Shown here one piece after another: positions 38,557 to 48,713 of a stretch of DNA of 64,000 nucleotides. The stretch is from Colwellia sp. (lineage in GTDB: Bacteria > Pseudomonadota > Gammaproteobacteria > Enterobacterales > Alteromonadaceae): positions 184,888-248,887 of the forward strand of contig JAHDIK010000001.1 of assembly GCA_020630795.1 (NCBI GenBank), written 5' to 3'. A program made the position numbers and the translations under genes. Below the pieces are notes generated by a model. That model worked only from the letters and a program-made list of their open reading frames with translations, did no database searches and was not told the origin of the DNA. How positions within the stretch are numbered: position 1 is the first letter of the stretch; each line of letters begins with the position of its first letter.

Positions 38557-39716
38557 AGCTCACCTTGTTGTTGGTTTTGTTGAGTGATAGTTCGGTTGTA
38601 TACATTGTTGCCCGCGATGTAAGTACTGTCTATGTGTAGATCTGTTGTTAAAACCGTCCAGTCTGCGTCATAACCTTCGGCTAACAGTCCTTTTTTACCT
38701 TGCAATGACAGGAACTTAGCAGGCGTTGTAGCAGCCATTTGTAGTGCATGTTCTAGTGGGCAATGTAAGTTATTAACCGTATTGCGAACTGCGGTTGCCA
38801 TATCCAGTGCTGAACCTGCTAAACGTCCACCTTCTATGGTGAGTTTATTACCTGTGCGTGTTATATCCATTCCCGCAAATTGTAGTTCAGTTTGAGTACT
38901 ACCAACATGAGACATTGCATCGGTTACCAGCATGACTTTTTGCGGTGTTTTACATTTTATTGCAAGCTGGCAACTCACATTATCCACATGTTCGTGGTCC
39001 ACTATCAAACCACAATACGTATTATTATCTAGCAACGACGCACCAACCATACCTGCAGCTCTGCTGGTTAAAGGCGACATAGCATTGTATAAATGAGTAA
39101 AGCCTTGTGCCCCAGCTTCTATCGCTGCTAACGTTTGTCCTGCCGTCGCGTTTGAGTGACCCAAGAATACTTTTACATTATGGGCGACAAGCTCACGTAT
39201 TACGTTACAGCTAACATTTTCAGGTGCTAATGTTACGCATACTTGCCCTAAGTCTTTTCTCGCAAATAATGCTAATTCATCGTCTGTAATCTTGCGGATA
39301 TGGTGTTCAGGGTGGATACCTTTTTTAGGTACGCTTAAGTGCGGTCCTTCAAAGTGAACGCCAACAATACCCAACATATCATTGCTAATTGCAGCTGAAA
39401 TGGCATTTGCAGCCGATTGCATTGTAGTAAAATCGTCAGTAATGAGTGTCGGCAGCATTGCGGTAGTGCCAAACTGTTGATGCGCTTCACTCATACATTG
39501 CAATGTTTCTAGTGTTGGCTCATTGTTAAATAACTTACCACCACCTCCATTAACTTGAACATCGATAAAACCCGGTGAAACTAATCCTGACAAATGCACA
39601 TCAGCCTGATCAGGTTCACCTTGATCAATAAAGACTATTTTTTTGTTTCTTACAATTATCAGTTGGTTTTGTTTAAACGTTTTTCCATCAAATAATCGCT
39701 CTGCGAAATAGCGCAT
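38544..39716 (-). CDS. nagA: N-acetylglucosamine-6-phosphate deacetylase
   Basis: This 390-residue amidohydrolase removes acetate from GlcNAc-6-P. Metal and catalytic residues are visible: Glu123 in HFEGPHLS, His187 in FLGHSNA, His208 in THLYNAMS and Asp266 in VTDAMSH. The GFIDVQVNGGGG segment (50-60) is typical. It lies 22 bases after nagB-II and overlaps nagP. Confidence 0.95.
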   Translation of the reverse strand: MRYFAERLFDGKTFKQNQLIIVRNKKIVFIDQGEPDQADVHLSGLVSPGFIDVQVNGGGGKLFNNEPTLETLQCMSEAHQQFGTTAMLPTLITDDFTTMQSAANAISAAISNDMLGIVGVHFEGPHLSVPKKGIHPEHHIRKITDDELALFARKDLGQVCVTLAPENVSCNVIRELVAHNVKVFLGHSNATAGQTLAAIEAGAQGFTHLYNAMSPLTSRAAGMVGASLLDNNTYCGLIVDHEHVDNVSCQLAIKCKTPQKVMLVTDAMSHVGSTQTELQFAGMDITRTGNKLTIEGGRLAGSALDMATAVRNTVNNLHCPLEHALQMAATTPAKFLSLQGKKGLLAEGYDADWTVLTTDLHIDSTYIAGNNVYNRTITQQNQQQGELCKH

Positions 39717-39738
39717 ACTTGTACCTTATTCTTGATTG

Positions 39739-40737
39739 TTACAATGTTTTTGTGACTTTTTTTAAGCCAGCTGGTTTGTCGGGGTCTAATCCTAGTTCTC
39801 GTGCTATTTGCTCAATGTCTAAATAAAAACGTTGTAAAACCAATAGAGGAACACATCGTGGATGCGCGCCAGAAATAGTAAAACCGATTTCTTTAGTGCG
39901 CGATCCTCTACTATTAATATCTGTCATGATAGTTTCATGAGCATCTTGCGATTCATCAAAAGCAGATACATCAATGACCGACAGGCTTTTCTCCACAAGA
40001 GTTACAGGCCCATGCAAAAATTCAGCACTACTAAATGCTTCAGCGTGAATGCCGCATACTTCTTTGAGCTTTAACGCTATTTCTCGGCTTACCGCATACC
40101 CAAAACCTCTACCTAATACAACACAGTGAGCAAGCTCTTCAATAAATTCGCGAGTTAGTTTATTAGGCTCTTGTATCGCAATACTAAGTAAAGCAGGTAG
40201 TTGGTTAAGCGCTTTAAGTAATGCTTGATCTTGTTTCCAACACGCAACAAGTTGAAGTATAGCGCTTAATGTTGATAAGTAGCTTTTTGTTGCTGCGATA
40301 GCAAGTTCTTCACCTGCACATAACGGAAGCTCTGCGTCTACCACTTCACTTAGTGGAGAGTTAGGTGTATTAACCAGTGCAATTGTTAACGCGCCACTGT
40401 CTTTCGCTGCTTTTGCTTGTGAAATAATATCAGGGCTGCCACCTGATTGAGATATTACTAGCACTAAGGCTTTGTCGAGTTTTAAGCTTTTGTGGAACAC
40501 ACTGTGTACAGACGGTGCAGAAGATGAAACAGGAATGCCCAATTCTACTTCAATTAAGTATTTTGCAAATACACCAGCATGATCGGAAGAACCTCTACCT
40601 ATGATGTAAACCATCGCAGGGTTAAAGGTTTTAATTTTTTGTACGAGCTGTTCACAAACAGGTAAATTTTGTTTTAACTGTTGCGCAATAACGTGAGGAG
40701 ATTGTGCCGCTTCTTGGGCCATTAAAGTCGTGTTCAT
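39739..40737 (-). CDS. nagB: Glucosamine-6-phosphate deaminase, NagB-II type (SIS domains)
   Basis: This 332-residue protein has two SIS domains (about 35-165 and 195-320), with IIGRGSSDHAGVFAKY and LVISQSGGSPDII in the first and VLGRGFGYAVSREIALKLKE in the second. It resembles the isomerase half of GlmS. In GlcNAc clusters lacking classical NagB, such proteins act as the deaminase (NagB-II), making fructose-6-P. Its start overlaps the nagK stop by 3-4 bases. Confidence 0.93.
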   Translation of the reverse strand: MNTTLMAQEAAQSPHVIAQQLKQNLPVCEQLVQKIKTFNPAMVYIIGRGSSDHAGVFAKYLIEVELGIPVSSSAPSVHSVFHKSLKLDKALVLVISQSGGSPDIISQAKAAKDSGALTIALVNTPNSPLSEVVDAELPLCAGEELAIAATKSYLSTLSAILQLVACWKQDQALLKALNQLPALLSIAIQEPNKLTREFIEELAHCVVLGRGFGYAVSREIALKLKEVCGIHAEAFSSAEFLHGPVTLVEKSLSVIDVSAFDESQDAHETIMTDINSRGSRTKEIGFTISGAHPRCVPLLVLQRFYLDIEQIARELGLDPDKPAGLKKVTKTL

Positions 40738-41627
40738 GAGTGTTCTCTGTTAGTTAATTGAGATTTTGAATATAAAATAGCCCCTTGCTCAGGCGTTCCT
40801 AAAGGGGGATGAATTAACGTTTGTAATTTAGGATCTAAATAGGGCACTAAAATATGTGTAATGCCACCAAAAAAAGATAAACGTTTGGGGTTAAGTCTGA
40901 GTAATTGGTAGCTCAGCTTATTAATGTAATCAGCAGCTTCTTCAACTAAAGCAAGTGCTTCAGGTTGTTTCTGCGTAGCTAATGTTAATACTATCGGGGC
41001 CAGTGTAGCGAAAAAGGCTGGTTTAGCAGTCAAGCAAACATTAACCAGCTCATGAGCCGTATTGCACTTTAAATGCGCCATTACTTGCGTAGTTAAAGTA
41101 TTGCTTGGAATAATGCCATCTAAGCTTTCTAGGCACTGAGTTATGGCCATTTTTCCTAGCCATGCGCCACTGCCTTTGTCACCAATAATAAAGCCGTGCC
41201 CGCCTAACTCTAATTGTTTATCTTTGTTGATGGCAGCGCCTGCTGAACCGGTTCCTATTATAACTATTGCGCCGTCTTTTCCTTCGTGAGCGCCTATACA
41301 AGCGATATGTAAGTCAGACGTAATGTGTACACTCGAAAAAGGAAGAACTTCTCGCGTAAATTTTTCTTTTACTTCTGGAATATTTAGCCCAGCAAGCCCA
41401 ATGCCGGCATGAATGTTAATGTTACTTAACGCAGGTAAATTCGCTTTATTAATAACCATGTTTGTTGCGGTAATAACAGACTCTACCGAACCTTTTAAGT
41501 CGCGTGCGGCATTTGCTGGTCCAGCAATAGCTTCAGCTAAAAGGTTACCATGTGCGTCTTCTAAACGAGCTTTACACTTAGTGCCACCGCCATCGATACC
41601 AATGAAATATTCTGTTGGCTTATTCAC
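40734..41627 (-). CDS. nagK: N-acetylglucosamine kinase (BadF/NagK type)
   Basis: This 297-residue ASKHA-fold kinase has the phosphate-1 motif FIGIDGGGTKCKARL, IVIIGTGSAGA and GDKGSGAWLG. It phosphorylates imported GlcNAc, as required in a pathway using the permease NagP rather than a PTS. The GTG start has AAGGAG seven bases upstream. A LacI-type operator lies 31 bases before the start, so this is the first gene of the nagKBAP unit. Confidence 0.92.
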   Translation of the reverse strand: MNKPTEYFIGIDGGGTKCKARLEDAHGNLLAEAIAGPANAARDLKGSVESVITATNMVINKANLPALSNINIHAGIGLAGLNIPEVKEKFTREVLPFSSVHITSDLHIACIGAHEGKDGAIVIIGTGSAGAAINKDKQLELGGHGFIIGDKGSGAWLGKMAITQCLESLDGIIPSNTLTTQVMAHLKCNTAHELVNVCLTAKPAFFATLAPIVLTLATQKQPEALALVEEAADYINKLSYQLLRLNPKRLSFFGGITHILVPYLDPKLQTLIHPPLGTPEQGAILYSKSQLTNREHS

Positions 41628-41657
41628 TTAAAAACTCCTTAAAAATACGAGTATTAA

Positions 41658-41671
41658 TGACAGCGTTATCA
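41658..41671 (-). promoter_or_regulatory. NagR-type operator upstream of nagK
   Basis: TGACAGCGTTATCA, a near-palindrome, is the same element found three times before the TonB receptor gene. It lies 31 bases upstream of the nagK start and predicts shared control by the LacI protein at 48904. Confidence 0.75.
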
Positions 41672-41713
41672 TTTTTTGTTGACAAATTTGATGAAGAAAA
41701 ATACATAGAAAGC

Positions 41714-44248
41714 CTAATGATGAATGTTTAAAGCGACGCTAGTGCGGTCTGTGTTTGGTAACACGGCTCTAACTTTTGTTAAGTCGGTTGCAATAACGGG
41801 CTTAGTGTATGTTGTCCAATGACCAAGATTATTTTGGTATTGCAGTGTCATCCCTTCGTAGAGGTGGTTCATGTGTAACATGTTCTCTAAAACAGATGCA
41901 CCCGGTGGTGGAATTCGAAATTGAATGTCTTGCGCTGCTAGTCTTGGTAGCTGCTTGCGAACTAATGCTTGAGAGAACTGTCTCCAGGCGGTGTTGATAT
42001 CATGGTTTAGTTGGTTGTTAGTTTGTGTACTTGCGCTTTTTTCCCAGCTGTTTGCTACCCATGCTTTTTGGGCAAAGCTGAGTAAACGAGGGTAGTACAT
42101 GTATTGTGCTACGGTGTCGTGACGTACAACCTCAGTCCATAAATGCGCCTGTATACCTTCAAAGCTTGTGTCAGCGTTGGTGATCGATTTAGCTCCGTAT
42201 GGTTTATTCATACGATCATTCCATAAACGAGCATTTTGTTCAGGAGTTTGTGGCATAAATTGAAAAACCTTATAACTGTCGGTCGCTCTACTTGCCCAAT
42301 AATAACCCGGTTCGTGAGGATCAACAGCGTAAGGAAAGTCAAAGTACAACACGTCTGGATAAGACAAAATGGTATGCCAACCTTGTTGTGAAAAGGTGTT
42401 TGACGCTTCATGTCCGCCTGCTACGAGAAGGTCCCAAACATTCACTTGCATAGGTTTAGTTACCTCAGGCGTGAATTCACGCATACCGTCGCTCCAACCA
42501 CCAGCAATTATGCCTTTACTTTGAACCATTTGTGCCACTTTGCTCACAAAATATCCGCCAAGATCTTCAACAGAGTGCACAGAAGGAGTATTTTTGATAA
42601 AGGCTTCACAGGCTGGCGATTCGTGCCATGCACCTGCTGTTTCGTCGGCACCAATGTGATAGCGCTTCATGGGCACTCCTGCCTTTTTGTGCTGATTGAT
42701 AAGGTTAGACAGCACTTTATCTACAAAGCGGTAAGTTGAATCAAGACAAGGGTTTAATGTATTGTCGTTATAGTGCTGAACAGACGAATACTGTGTTGTG
42801 TCTTTAAAATCAGTCAGTAAAAATTCATTTGCTGCATCGTATTTTTCTGCTTGGTAAAGCTGGCGATAACGCGACTCCATTGACTTGATCGCAGCGCGAG
42901 AGTGTCCTGGCATGTCAAGCGATGGAATAATTTCTACATGGTGAGCGTCGGCAAATTGCAATAAGTGCTGATAATCTTCTTGGCTATAAAAACCATTGGC
43001 GCTATTGTCTCGGTTTGGCCCACTGCCTAGCTGCGTAATTAAACATTGAGTTTCAGACGGATCGTAACAACGGTATCCACCTACAGTTGTTAGTTCTTCA
43101 AGGCCTTTAATTTCTAACCTCCAACCTTCATCGTCAGCCAAATGTAGGTGTAGTTTATTCAGTTTTAAATGAGCCATTTGCTTGATTAAAGACTTTACAA
43201 AGTTTACTGATCTAAAGTTTCGAGCTACGTCTAAATGAACGCCGCGAAAGTTAAATCGAGGAGAGTCGCTAAACCCACCAACAGGCAGTTGATAGTTGTC
43301 GTTAATTAGCTGATTAATGCTCATCAGCGCATAAAATACACCTGTATTGTCACGAGCGTTTATCGTAATTTTTTCAGGTGTAATATTAAGTGAGTAGCCT
43401 TGCTCTGGTATAGAAGAGGTGAGTGCATTCGTAACAATTTCTAGTGGAACACCTTGCTTGTTTAGGCTTATGTTCGACCCTTCAATAAGTCGCCATGCTG
43501 CCAAATATTTTTCTTTATCAATGTTGTTAACAGCGAGGCCTTTTTTAGCATCAACCCACTGACTTGTTACATGCGCTTGTTTAATTGAGGGCACAACGAA
43601 CAGGTTACTTTCTTCTAATGGTGCTTTTAATATTGCTTGATTGCGTTCAAATAGTTGCGCCGCTGTTGCTAACGATGATTGGTCGTGTTTATTACGTTTA
43701 ATTTGATTTGGAGAAGTAAACGTACCTGCATGTAATATTGATGGTATTGCGTTGCCTTCGGTAAATACCTCGCGAGTCGCTGAAATAATAGATGTTTTGC
43801 CGTCGTCATACGCGAAGAAGTAATTAGGTAAAACATCTGTTTTTGATACCGACCAAAAGCCACTTTGTAGGTTAATAGTAAAAGCCTGATCCGCAGCAAC
43901 ACTTTTCAGAGGAATGAGTCGGTGTAAATCACCATTAATGTGTTTTATTTCAAAAAATTCACCATCGTGCGATTGAATCGGCGACAAGTGCGAAAAAACA
44001 ATTTCCCATCCAGTCGCAGGTAAGGCTTGAGAAAATTTAAGTTGTAGCTGCGATGCATAACATTCACCGGCACTTTCTTCTTTTATGCACGGTAGTTCTT
44101 CAGTATTGCTTACGACTTGGTAAGTTACTGCCATATGTTCACTATTGTGTTTAATGGCTGACTCAAGCGTGGTTGAGCTGTGTTCAGAAGTGCAACCCAT
44201 TAACGTTGCTATAAAGCCAAGGGAAATTAAAAATACAATGTATTGCAT
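41714..44248 (-). CDS. Beta-N-acetylhexosaminidase, GH20, lipoprotein
   Basis: This 844-residue protein has a lipobox (IATLMGC, Cys19), an N-terminal carbohydrate-binding-like region (about 40-170), a GH20b domain, and the GH20 barrel with the catalytic Asp-Glu pair in HIGADETAGAWHES (about 530-543). It releases terminal GlcNAc from chitin oligosaccharides in the periplasm or at the cell surface. It follows directly on the halogenase stop codon with no gap, placing it in the TonB receptor-halogenase operon. Confidence 0.94.
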   Translation of the reverse strand: MQYIVFLISLGFIATLMGCTSEHSSTTLESAIKHNSEHMAVTYQVVSNTEELPCIKEESAGECYASQLQLKFSQALPATGWEIVFSHLSPIQSHDGEFFEIKHINGDLHRLIPLKSVAADQAFTINLQSGFWSVSKTDVLPNYFFAYDDGKTSIISATREVFTEGNAIPSILHAGTFTSPNQIKRNKHDQSSLATAAQLFERNQAILKAPLEESNLFVVPSIKQAHVTSQWVDAKKGLAVNNIDKEKYLAAWRLIEGSNISLNKQGVPLEIVTNALTSSIPEQGYSLNITPEKITINARDNTGVFYALMSINQLINDNYQLPVGGFSDSPRFNFRGVHLDVARNFRSVNFVKSLIKQMAHLKLNKLHLHLADDEGWRLEIKGLEELTTVGGYRCYDPSETQCLITQLGSGPNRDNSANGFYSQEDYQHLLQFADAHHVEIIPSLDMPGHSRAAIKSMESRYRQLYQAEKYDAANEFLLTDFKDTTQYSSVQHYNDNTLNPCLDSTYRFVDKVLSNLINQHKKAGVPMKRYHIGADETAGAWHESPACEAFIKNTPSVHSVEDLGGYFVSKVAQMVQSKGIIAGGWSDGMREFTPEVTKPMQVNVWDLLVAGGHEASNTFSQQGWHTILSYPDVLYFDFPYAVDPHEPGYYWASRATDSYKVFQFMPQTPEQNARLWNDRMNKPYGAKSITNADTSFEGIQAHLWTEVVRHDTVAQYMYYPRLLSFAQKAWVANSWEKSASTQTNNQLNHDINTAWRQFSQALVRKQLPRLAAQDIQFRIPPPGASVLENMLHMNHLYEGMTLQYQNNLGHWTTYTKPVIATDLTKVRAVLPNTDRTSVALNIHH

Positions 44249-45745
44249 TTATACATACTCCAGAGAAGGGGAAAATAATGCTGATTGATTGACAAATTTA
44301 TCAGCTAAGTTTTGGCAATGATTTTTTGCGTTTTGCCATTTTTGGTTGGATAAGTCTAGTTCACCTTTTTGGTGAGGATGGTAATGACCCATTCCTGAAA
44401 ATAAGCAATACCAAGACGTTTTCGCGTAAACGAGTTCGTTGCAATGACGCGCTAACACTGCATCAAATGACTCAGTGCTCTTCCATCCATTAATCAATGA
44501 TTTAAGGGTAGTGGATTGGTGTGTATTGTTGCGATTATCAATCCAGTATTGTGAGTCGTTACGTGAGTTTACGGCGTAGTGTGCTTGTAAATAATCACGC
44601 GTACCGTCAATAAATCGATTAATCATATGATTGAATTGGGAACGTGTCTCAGCGTTATTTTCAAAGCGTTCACTGTATTCAATATAAGCTTCGCATGTTT
44701 GTTGAACTAGATTTAACATAGGAGCTTCTAAAGGCTCTAAAAAGCCTTGCGATAAACCGACCGCTAAACAGTTTCCTTTCCAGTGTTGGTTTATTCGCCC
44801 TGGTGTCCATGATAAATGCAGGGCAGGGGCAGTGTACTCATCCAATGCTTTTCTAAGTTGTTGTTCAGCATCTTCATTTGATAAATATTGGCTACTGTAT
44901 ACATAACCGTTACCTATTCGGCTTTGTAGCGGGATAGACCACATCCAACCACTTTCAAGAGCCTTAGATAAAGTATAAGTACCGTACTGGCTGGTATCAT
45001 CATGTTGTGTAGCAATTGCTACCGCTCGATTATTAGGTAAATACTTTTCATAGCTAGTAAGCGTTTCTCCTAGCGTTTTTTGAATAAGTAAGCCATTAAA
45101 TCCACTACAGTCGATAAACAAATCACCACGCAATATACCGTGGTATTCAGTGCTAATTGTTTCAATATTATTGTCTAAATGCTTAACGGCAGAAACTTTA
45201 TCGTTGATGTGTCTAACACCTAACGATTGAGCATATTTTGATAAGAAGTTGCCAAGTTTTTCAGCGTCAAAATGATAGCCGTAATCTACACCTAATGTTT
45301 CATTTTTTGGCGTATAAGGCGCTTTATTTTGTTGTGCTAAATAAGCGGTTATAAAGTAGTCGTCAGGTAAACAAGGGCTGTTGTAGCCTTCACGTCGTTG
45401 CTGACAACTATTGAAAAAGTCGTTAACTAACGGACTGTCTATTTCACTATAAAACGGGTGAAAATATGACTTAGGTGCGTTTGCACCACACCAGTCAGGA
45501 AATGCAATTCCACATTTGTAGGTTGCATCGCATGCTGGCATCCATTCTTTTTCTGATATGTTTAATGATTGGAAAAATTGGCGCAAGAACGGTGTTGAGC
45601 CTTCTCCTACGCCAATAGTGCCTATTTTTTTTGATTCTACTAAAGTGATTTGAACTGCATGAGCGTGCCATTTTTTGGCGAGCATAGACGCACACATCCA
45701 ACCGGCTGTGCCTCCACCTACAATTATAATTTTCTTTGGTATCAT
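44249..45745 (-). CDS. Flavin-dependent halogenase homologue 1 (tryptophan halogenase family)
   Basis: This 498-residue protein carries halogenase hallmarks: FAD motif IIIVGGGTAGWMCASML, GVGEGSTP, the catalytic-type Lys77 in CDATYKCGIAF, the WMWSIP (W-x-W-x-I-P) motif, and FLEPLEAP with the Glu of the active site. ATG 45745 has GGAG seven bases upstream. In marine and plant-associated proteobacteria such genes often sit beside TonB receptors in polysaccharide loci, and their substrate is unknown. It is flanked by the TonB receptor (45 bases upstream) and the GH20 gene. Confidence 0.9.
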   Translation of the reverse strand: MIPKKIIIVGGGTAGWMCASMLAKKWHAHAVQITLVESKKIGTIGVGEGSTPFLRQFFQSLNISEKEWMPACDATYKCGIAFPDWCGANAPKSYFHPFYSEIDSPLVNDFFNSCQQRREGYNSPCLPDDYFITAYLAQQNKAPYTPKNETLGVDYGYHFDAEKLGNFLSKYAQSLGVRHINDKVSAVKHLDNNIETISTEYHGILRGDLFIDCSGFNGLLIQKTLGETLTSYEKYLPNNRAVAIATQHDDTSQYGTYTLSKALESGWMWSIPLQSRIGNGYVYSSQYLSNEDAEQQLRKALDEYTAPALHLSWTPGRINQHWKGNCLAVGLSQGFLEPLEAPMLNLVQQTCEAYIEYSERFENNAETRSQFNHMINRFIDGTRDYLQAHYAVNSRNDSQYWIDNRNNTHQSTTLKSLINGWKSTESFDAVLARHCNELVYAKTSWYCLFSGMGHYHPHQKGELDLSNQKWQNAKNHCQNLADKFVNQSALFSPSLEYV

Positions 45746-45790
45746 CAAATTACTCCAACAGTGCCGGAACGTTAAGTTCCGGCTATTCGC

Positions 45791-48529
45791 TTAGAAACGG
45801 AAGCTAGCGCCAACGTAGAATCTACGTCCGTTCGAGCTTTGCGTTCCACCTAAACGTTGTCCGTCAGTATTACGTTCGTAGTAGTTTTCCCAAATCTCAT
45901 TGGTAATGTTCAATGCTTCAAATTTAAACGTAATGTTTTCGTTTAGAATATAGCTAAACTGTGCATCCATTTGAGATTGTTCGTCTCTGAAGTTGTCACC
46001 AATTTCAGCCGCCGCTAAAAAGTATTCAGAACGGTAGTTGTAGTTTAAGCGAGCACTAAATGTGTCATTTTCGTAAAAAGCACCTACGTTAAATGAGTCT
46101 TTAGATGTGTTCGGGAACCTAACAGTAACTTCGGCAAGAGTAGCGCCGATGATATCACCATCATCATTTGTTATTGCTACTGCTTCATCAACTGCTGCGT
46201 CTCCTACGTCTGTGTAGGTGTAATTGAAGTAGCCACCAAAACCATTGTCCATAACGTGCTGTACTTGAAATTCTATACCGTCAATGCTTGTTGAGCCGCC
46301 ATTTTCAGGTGTTCTTAGTTGGTCAATTTGTTGGCCATTAATTTCTTTAGATACTGTTTTAGTAAAAATAAAGTCGTTAATGTCTTTTTTGAATAATGTT
46401 ACAGCTACGATTGATGTTTCATCGAAGTAGTGTTCAAAGCCCATTTCAAACTGATTAGCCATTAATGGATTTAACGCAGGGTTACCAGCAGAGCCAGAGC
46501 TTGTTTCAGGTGTTAAGTTAACCGCTGGTGCAAGTTGAAACGGTGCAGGACGAGTAAGTACACGAGAAGCTGCAAAACGAACAATTGTGTCTTCATTTAG
46601 GTCGTAAGCTACGTTTAAGCTTGGTAACCATTCATTGTATTCACTGTCAAAAGACACGGCTTGGTTAGTTGCTAAGTCGAAGCCATTCGAAGTTGAATCG
46701 GTTTCTACGTAACGTAAACCAACGTTACCACGGATACCGTCGCTGTCGAAGTTTGCCATTACGTATAACGCATTAATGTCTTCTTCAATTTCAAATGAAG
46801 CATCAGGTAAGAATGCGTTGGTGTTTCTACATAATGCGGTTCCAGAAGCACTAGTACATTCGCTTACCGCGTATAGCGCGTCGTGCATTAAGTCGCGGTC
46901 AGGCATAAAGTAGCTAGCAGCAAAACCATTGGTGTTACTATGCTCAACATTGATCATGTCGCCATTCCAGAACTGGTCGGCAGAGCCTAAGCTGCCTGCA
47001 CCGATTGGCGCCAAGTTATTTAAAGATGTGCGATGACGATTTTGAGAAAAACTACGATCGCGCATTTTAAATCCAGCTTTTATTTGGTTAATCGCGCCAA
47101 ACTCTACTTCGTGTGTGTAATCGATTTGAGCATAGTTTTCTTTATCTTCTGTAACATTGGCTTGATCGAAAATTCCGCCTAACCACATTTGGTCGGTAGG
47201 GTTTTGTAACCAAGGACTTGCCGTAGTGAAGTCGATTCCTGGGTTAGTGCCGTTGGCATTATAGAAGTCAAACTTTGCGTTTGGATCTGCTGCATCTACC
47301 CAAAACTCGGTAAAGAAGTCTCTGTTTTTACCTTCACCAGTTGTTGTACCAATTTGAAAGTGTAACGACCCGTTTTCTAAACTGTAAGTACCTTCTAAGT
47401 CGATAACTTCAGTCGACATTTCAGAACCTTCACGGAAAATGTTGTCGTAAGCCATATGGCGAGCCCATGCTGGACGATTGTCTACGCCTTCTACGTGAAG
47501 TTGGTTTACTATGCCGTTACTAGCAGTACCTGAGTTTGTATCTGTACCTAAAAATGCTACGCCACGAAAGCCTATGCCGATAAGGTTTGAATTAAAGTTG
47601 TCGGCCTCTAATGTAGAGTTTAAGTAATGTAAGTTTAAATCAAGTTCGTCTGTAGGTCGCCACTGTGCATTAATGTCAAAACCAATACGCTCACGCTCTT
47701 GTTCAAACAATGCTGAACCCATTCCCCAAGGAATAGCGCCTTTTTCGCTTGCGCCAGTAGGAGCTTCAATAAGAGGATCTATACGTGGAATTGTTGGACC
47801 AAACCAGCCAAAATCTTCATTCGTTTCACGAACTACTGAACGTTCTTGATAACTTAGAGACGCTAGAATACCGAATGTTTCGTCGTCATTTTTCCAGTTG
47901 TACAAGCCTGAAAATGAAGGGTCGACTTTTTCAGAATTGTCGTTGTATTGAGCTTCTGTAGAAAACTGAATAGTGTTTGAGTCTAAATCCATTGGTTTAC
48001 GTGTGCGTAAAATAACAGTACCACCTAGCGCACCTTCGTCAATGTCGGCTTGTGAAGACTTGTACACTTCGAGTCCACCAACCATTTCAGACGCTAAAAT
48101 TTCAAAGTTAAAATTACGAGTTGCGTCTGAAAGAACAAACCATTGTGCTGTACCTACGGCTTGTCCGTTAACAAGGGTTAAGTTTTGATCTGGCTGTACC
48201 CCACGAATAGTCACGCCTTGGCCTTCACCAAACGTTCGATCAATCGTAATACCTGGAATACGTGATAAAGACTCCGCTACGTTTTTATCAGGAAACTGGC
48301 CTATGTCTTCTGCAGTAATAGAGTCAACCACAGCATTAGAAAAACGTTTTTCATTTAAATTGGCTTTGGCACTTGCGCGTAAACCTTTTACTTCGATGCG
48401 TTCCATTACTTCTTCAGCTTGGTTTTCTTGTGCTTGAACAGAAGTAGCAGAAACACCTCCGATTGTAGAGCCCACAAAAAACGCAAGCTTAATACTGTGC
48501 GCAACTTTGTTTAGTTTTGACTTGTTCAT
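45791..48529 (-). CDS. TonB-dependent receptor for GlcNAc oligomers (predicted)
   Basis: This 912-residue outer-membrane receptor has a signal peptide (about 1-33), a plug domain (AEDIGQFPDKNVAESLSRIPG, GVTIRGVQPDQNLTLVNG, EGALGGTVILRTRKP), and a C-terminal beta-barrel ending in the aromatic FYVGASFRF. The plug belongs to the TonB_Xanth_Caul-type group used for carbohydrates. Three LacI-type operators upstream and GH20/nag genes downstream suggest chitin oligosaccharide uptake. It has a GGGA ribosome binding site. Confidence 0.92.
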   Translation of the reverse strand: MNKSKLNKVAHSIKLAFFVGSTIGGVSATSVQAQENQAEEVMERIEVKGLRASAKANLNEKRFSNAVVDSITAEDIGQFPDKNVAESLSRIPGITIDRTFGEGQGVTIRGVQPDQNLTLVNGQAVGTAQWFVLSDATRNFNFEILASEMVGGLEVYKSSQADIDEGALGGTVILRTRKPMDLDSNTIQFSTEAQYNDNSEKVDPSFSGLYNWKNDDETFGILASLSYQERSVVRETNEDFGWFGPTIPRIDPLIEAPTGASEKGAIPWGMGSALFEQERERIGFDINAQWRPTDELDLNLHYLNSTLEADNFNSNLIGIGFRGVAFLGTDTNSGTASNGIVNQLHVEGVDNRPAWARHMAYDNIFREGSEMSTEVIDLEGTYSLENGSLHFQIGTTTGEGKNRDFFTEFWVDAADPNAKFDFYNANGTNPGIDFTTASPWLQNPTDQMWLGGIFDQANVTEDKENYAQIDYTHEVEFGAINQIKAGFKMRDRSFSQNRHRTSLNNLAPIGAGSLGSADQFWNGDMINVEHSNTNGFAASYFMPDRDLMHDALYAVSECTSASGTALCRNTNAFLPDASFEIEEDINALYVMANFDSDGIRGNVGLRYVETDSTSNGFDLATNQAVSFDSEYNEWLPSLNVAYDLNEDTIVRFAASRVLTRPAPFQLAPAVNLTPETSSGSAGNPALNPLMANQFEMGFEHYFDETSIVAVTLFKKDINDFIFTKTVSKEINGQQIDQLRTPENGGSTSIDGIEFQVQHVMDNGFGGYFNYTYTDVGDAAVDEAVAITNDDGDIIGATLAEVTVRFPNTSKDSFNVGAFYENDTFSARLNYNYRSEYFLAAAEIGDNFRDEQSQMDAQFSYILNENITFKFEALNITNEIWENYYERNTDGQRLGGTQSSNGRRFYVGASFRF

Positions 48530-48546
48530 AGGGTTCCCTTATAAAT

Positions 48547-48560
48547 TGACAGCGTTGTCA
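48547..48560 (-). promoter_or_regulatory. NagR-type operator 1
   Basis: TGACAGCGTTGTCA with one central mismatch to perfect symmetry, 17 bases before the TonB receptor ATG and overlapping its 5' leader. This position would block transcription or elongation. Confidence 0.75.
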
Positions 48561-48635
48561 TTGTTGTTTTAAAAAAAATTTTAATCTTATAAAGAATGAC
48601 TACGAGTATAGATGGTTTATTGCTTTTGTACGTAA

Positions 48636-48649
48636 TAACAGCGTTGTCA
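48636..48649 (-). promoter_or_regulatory. NagR-type operator 2
   Basis: TAACAGCGTTGTCA, one base different from operator 1, 89 bp from it. The outer bases AA..TT are also kept. Confidence 0.7.
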
Positions 48650-48699
48650 TTCGGCTTAAATTAAAATGATAACCTGTGCGATTTATTTATAATAATAGA

Positions 48700-48713
48700 T
48701 GACAGCGTTATCA
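48700..48713 (-). promoter_or_regulatory. NagR-type operator 3
   Basis: TGACAGCGTTATCA, identical to the operator before nagK. It is 64 bp from operator 2 and 190 bases from the nagR start. Confidence 0.7.
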
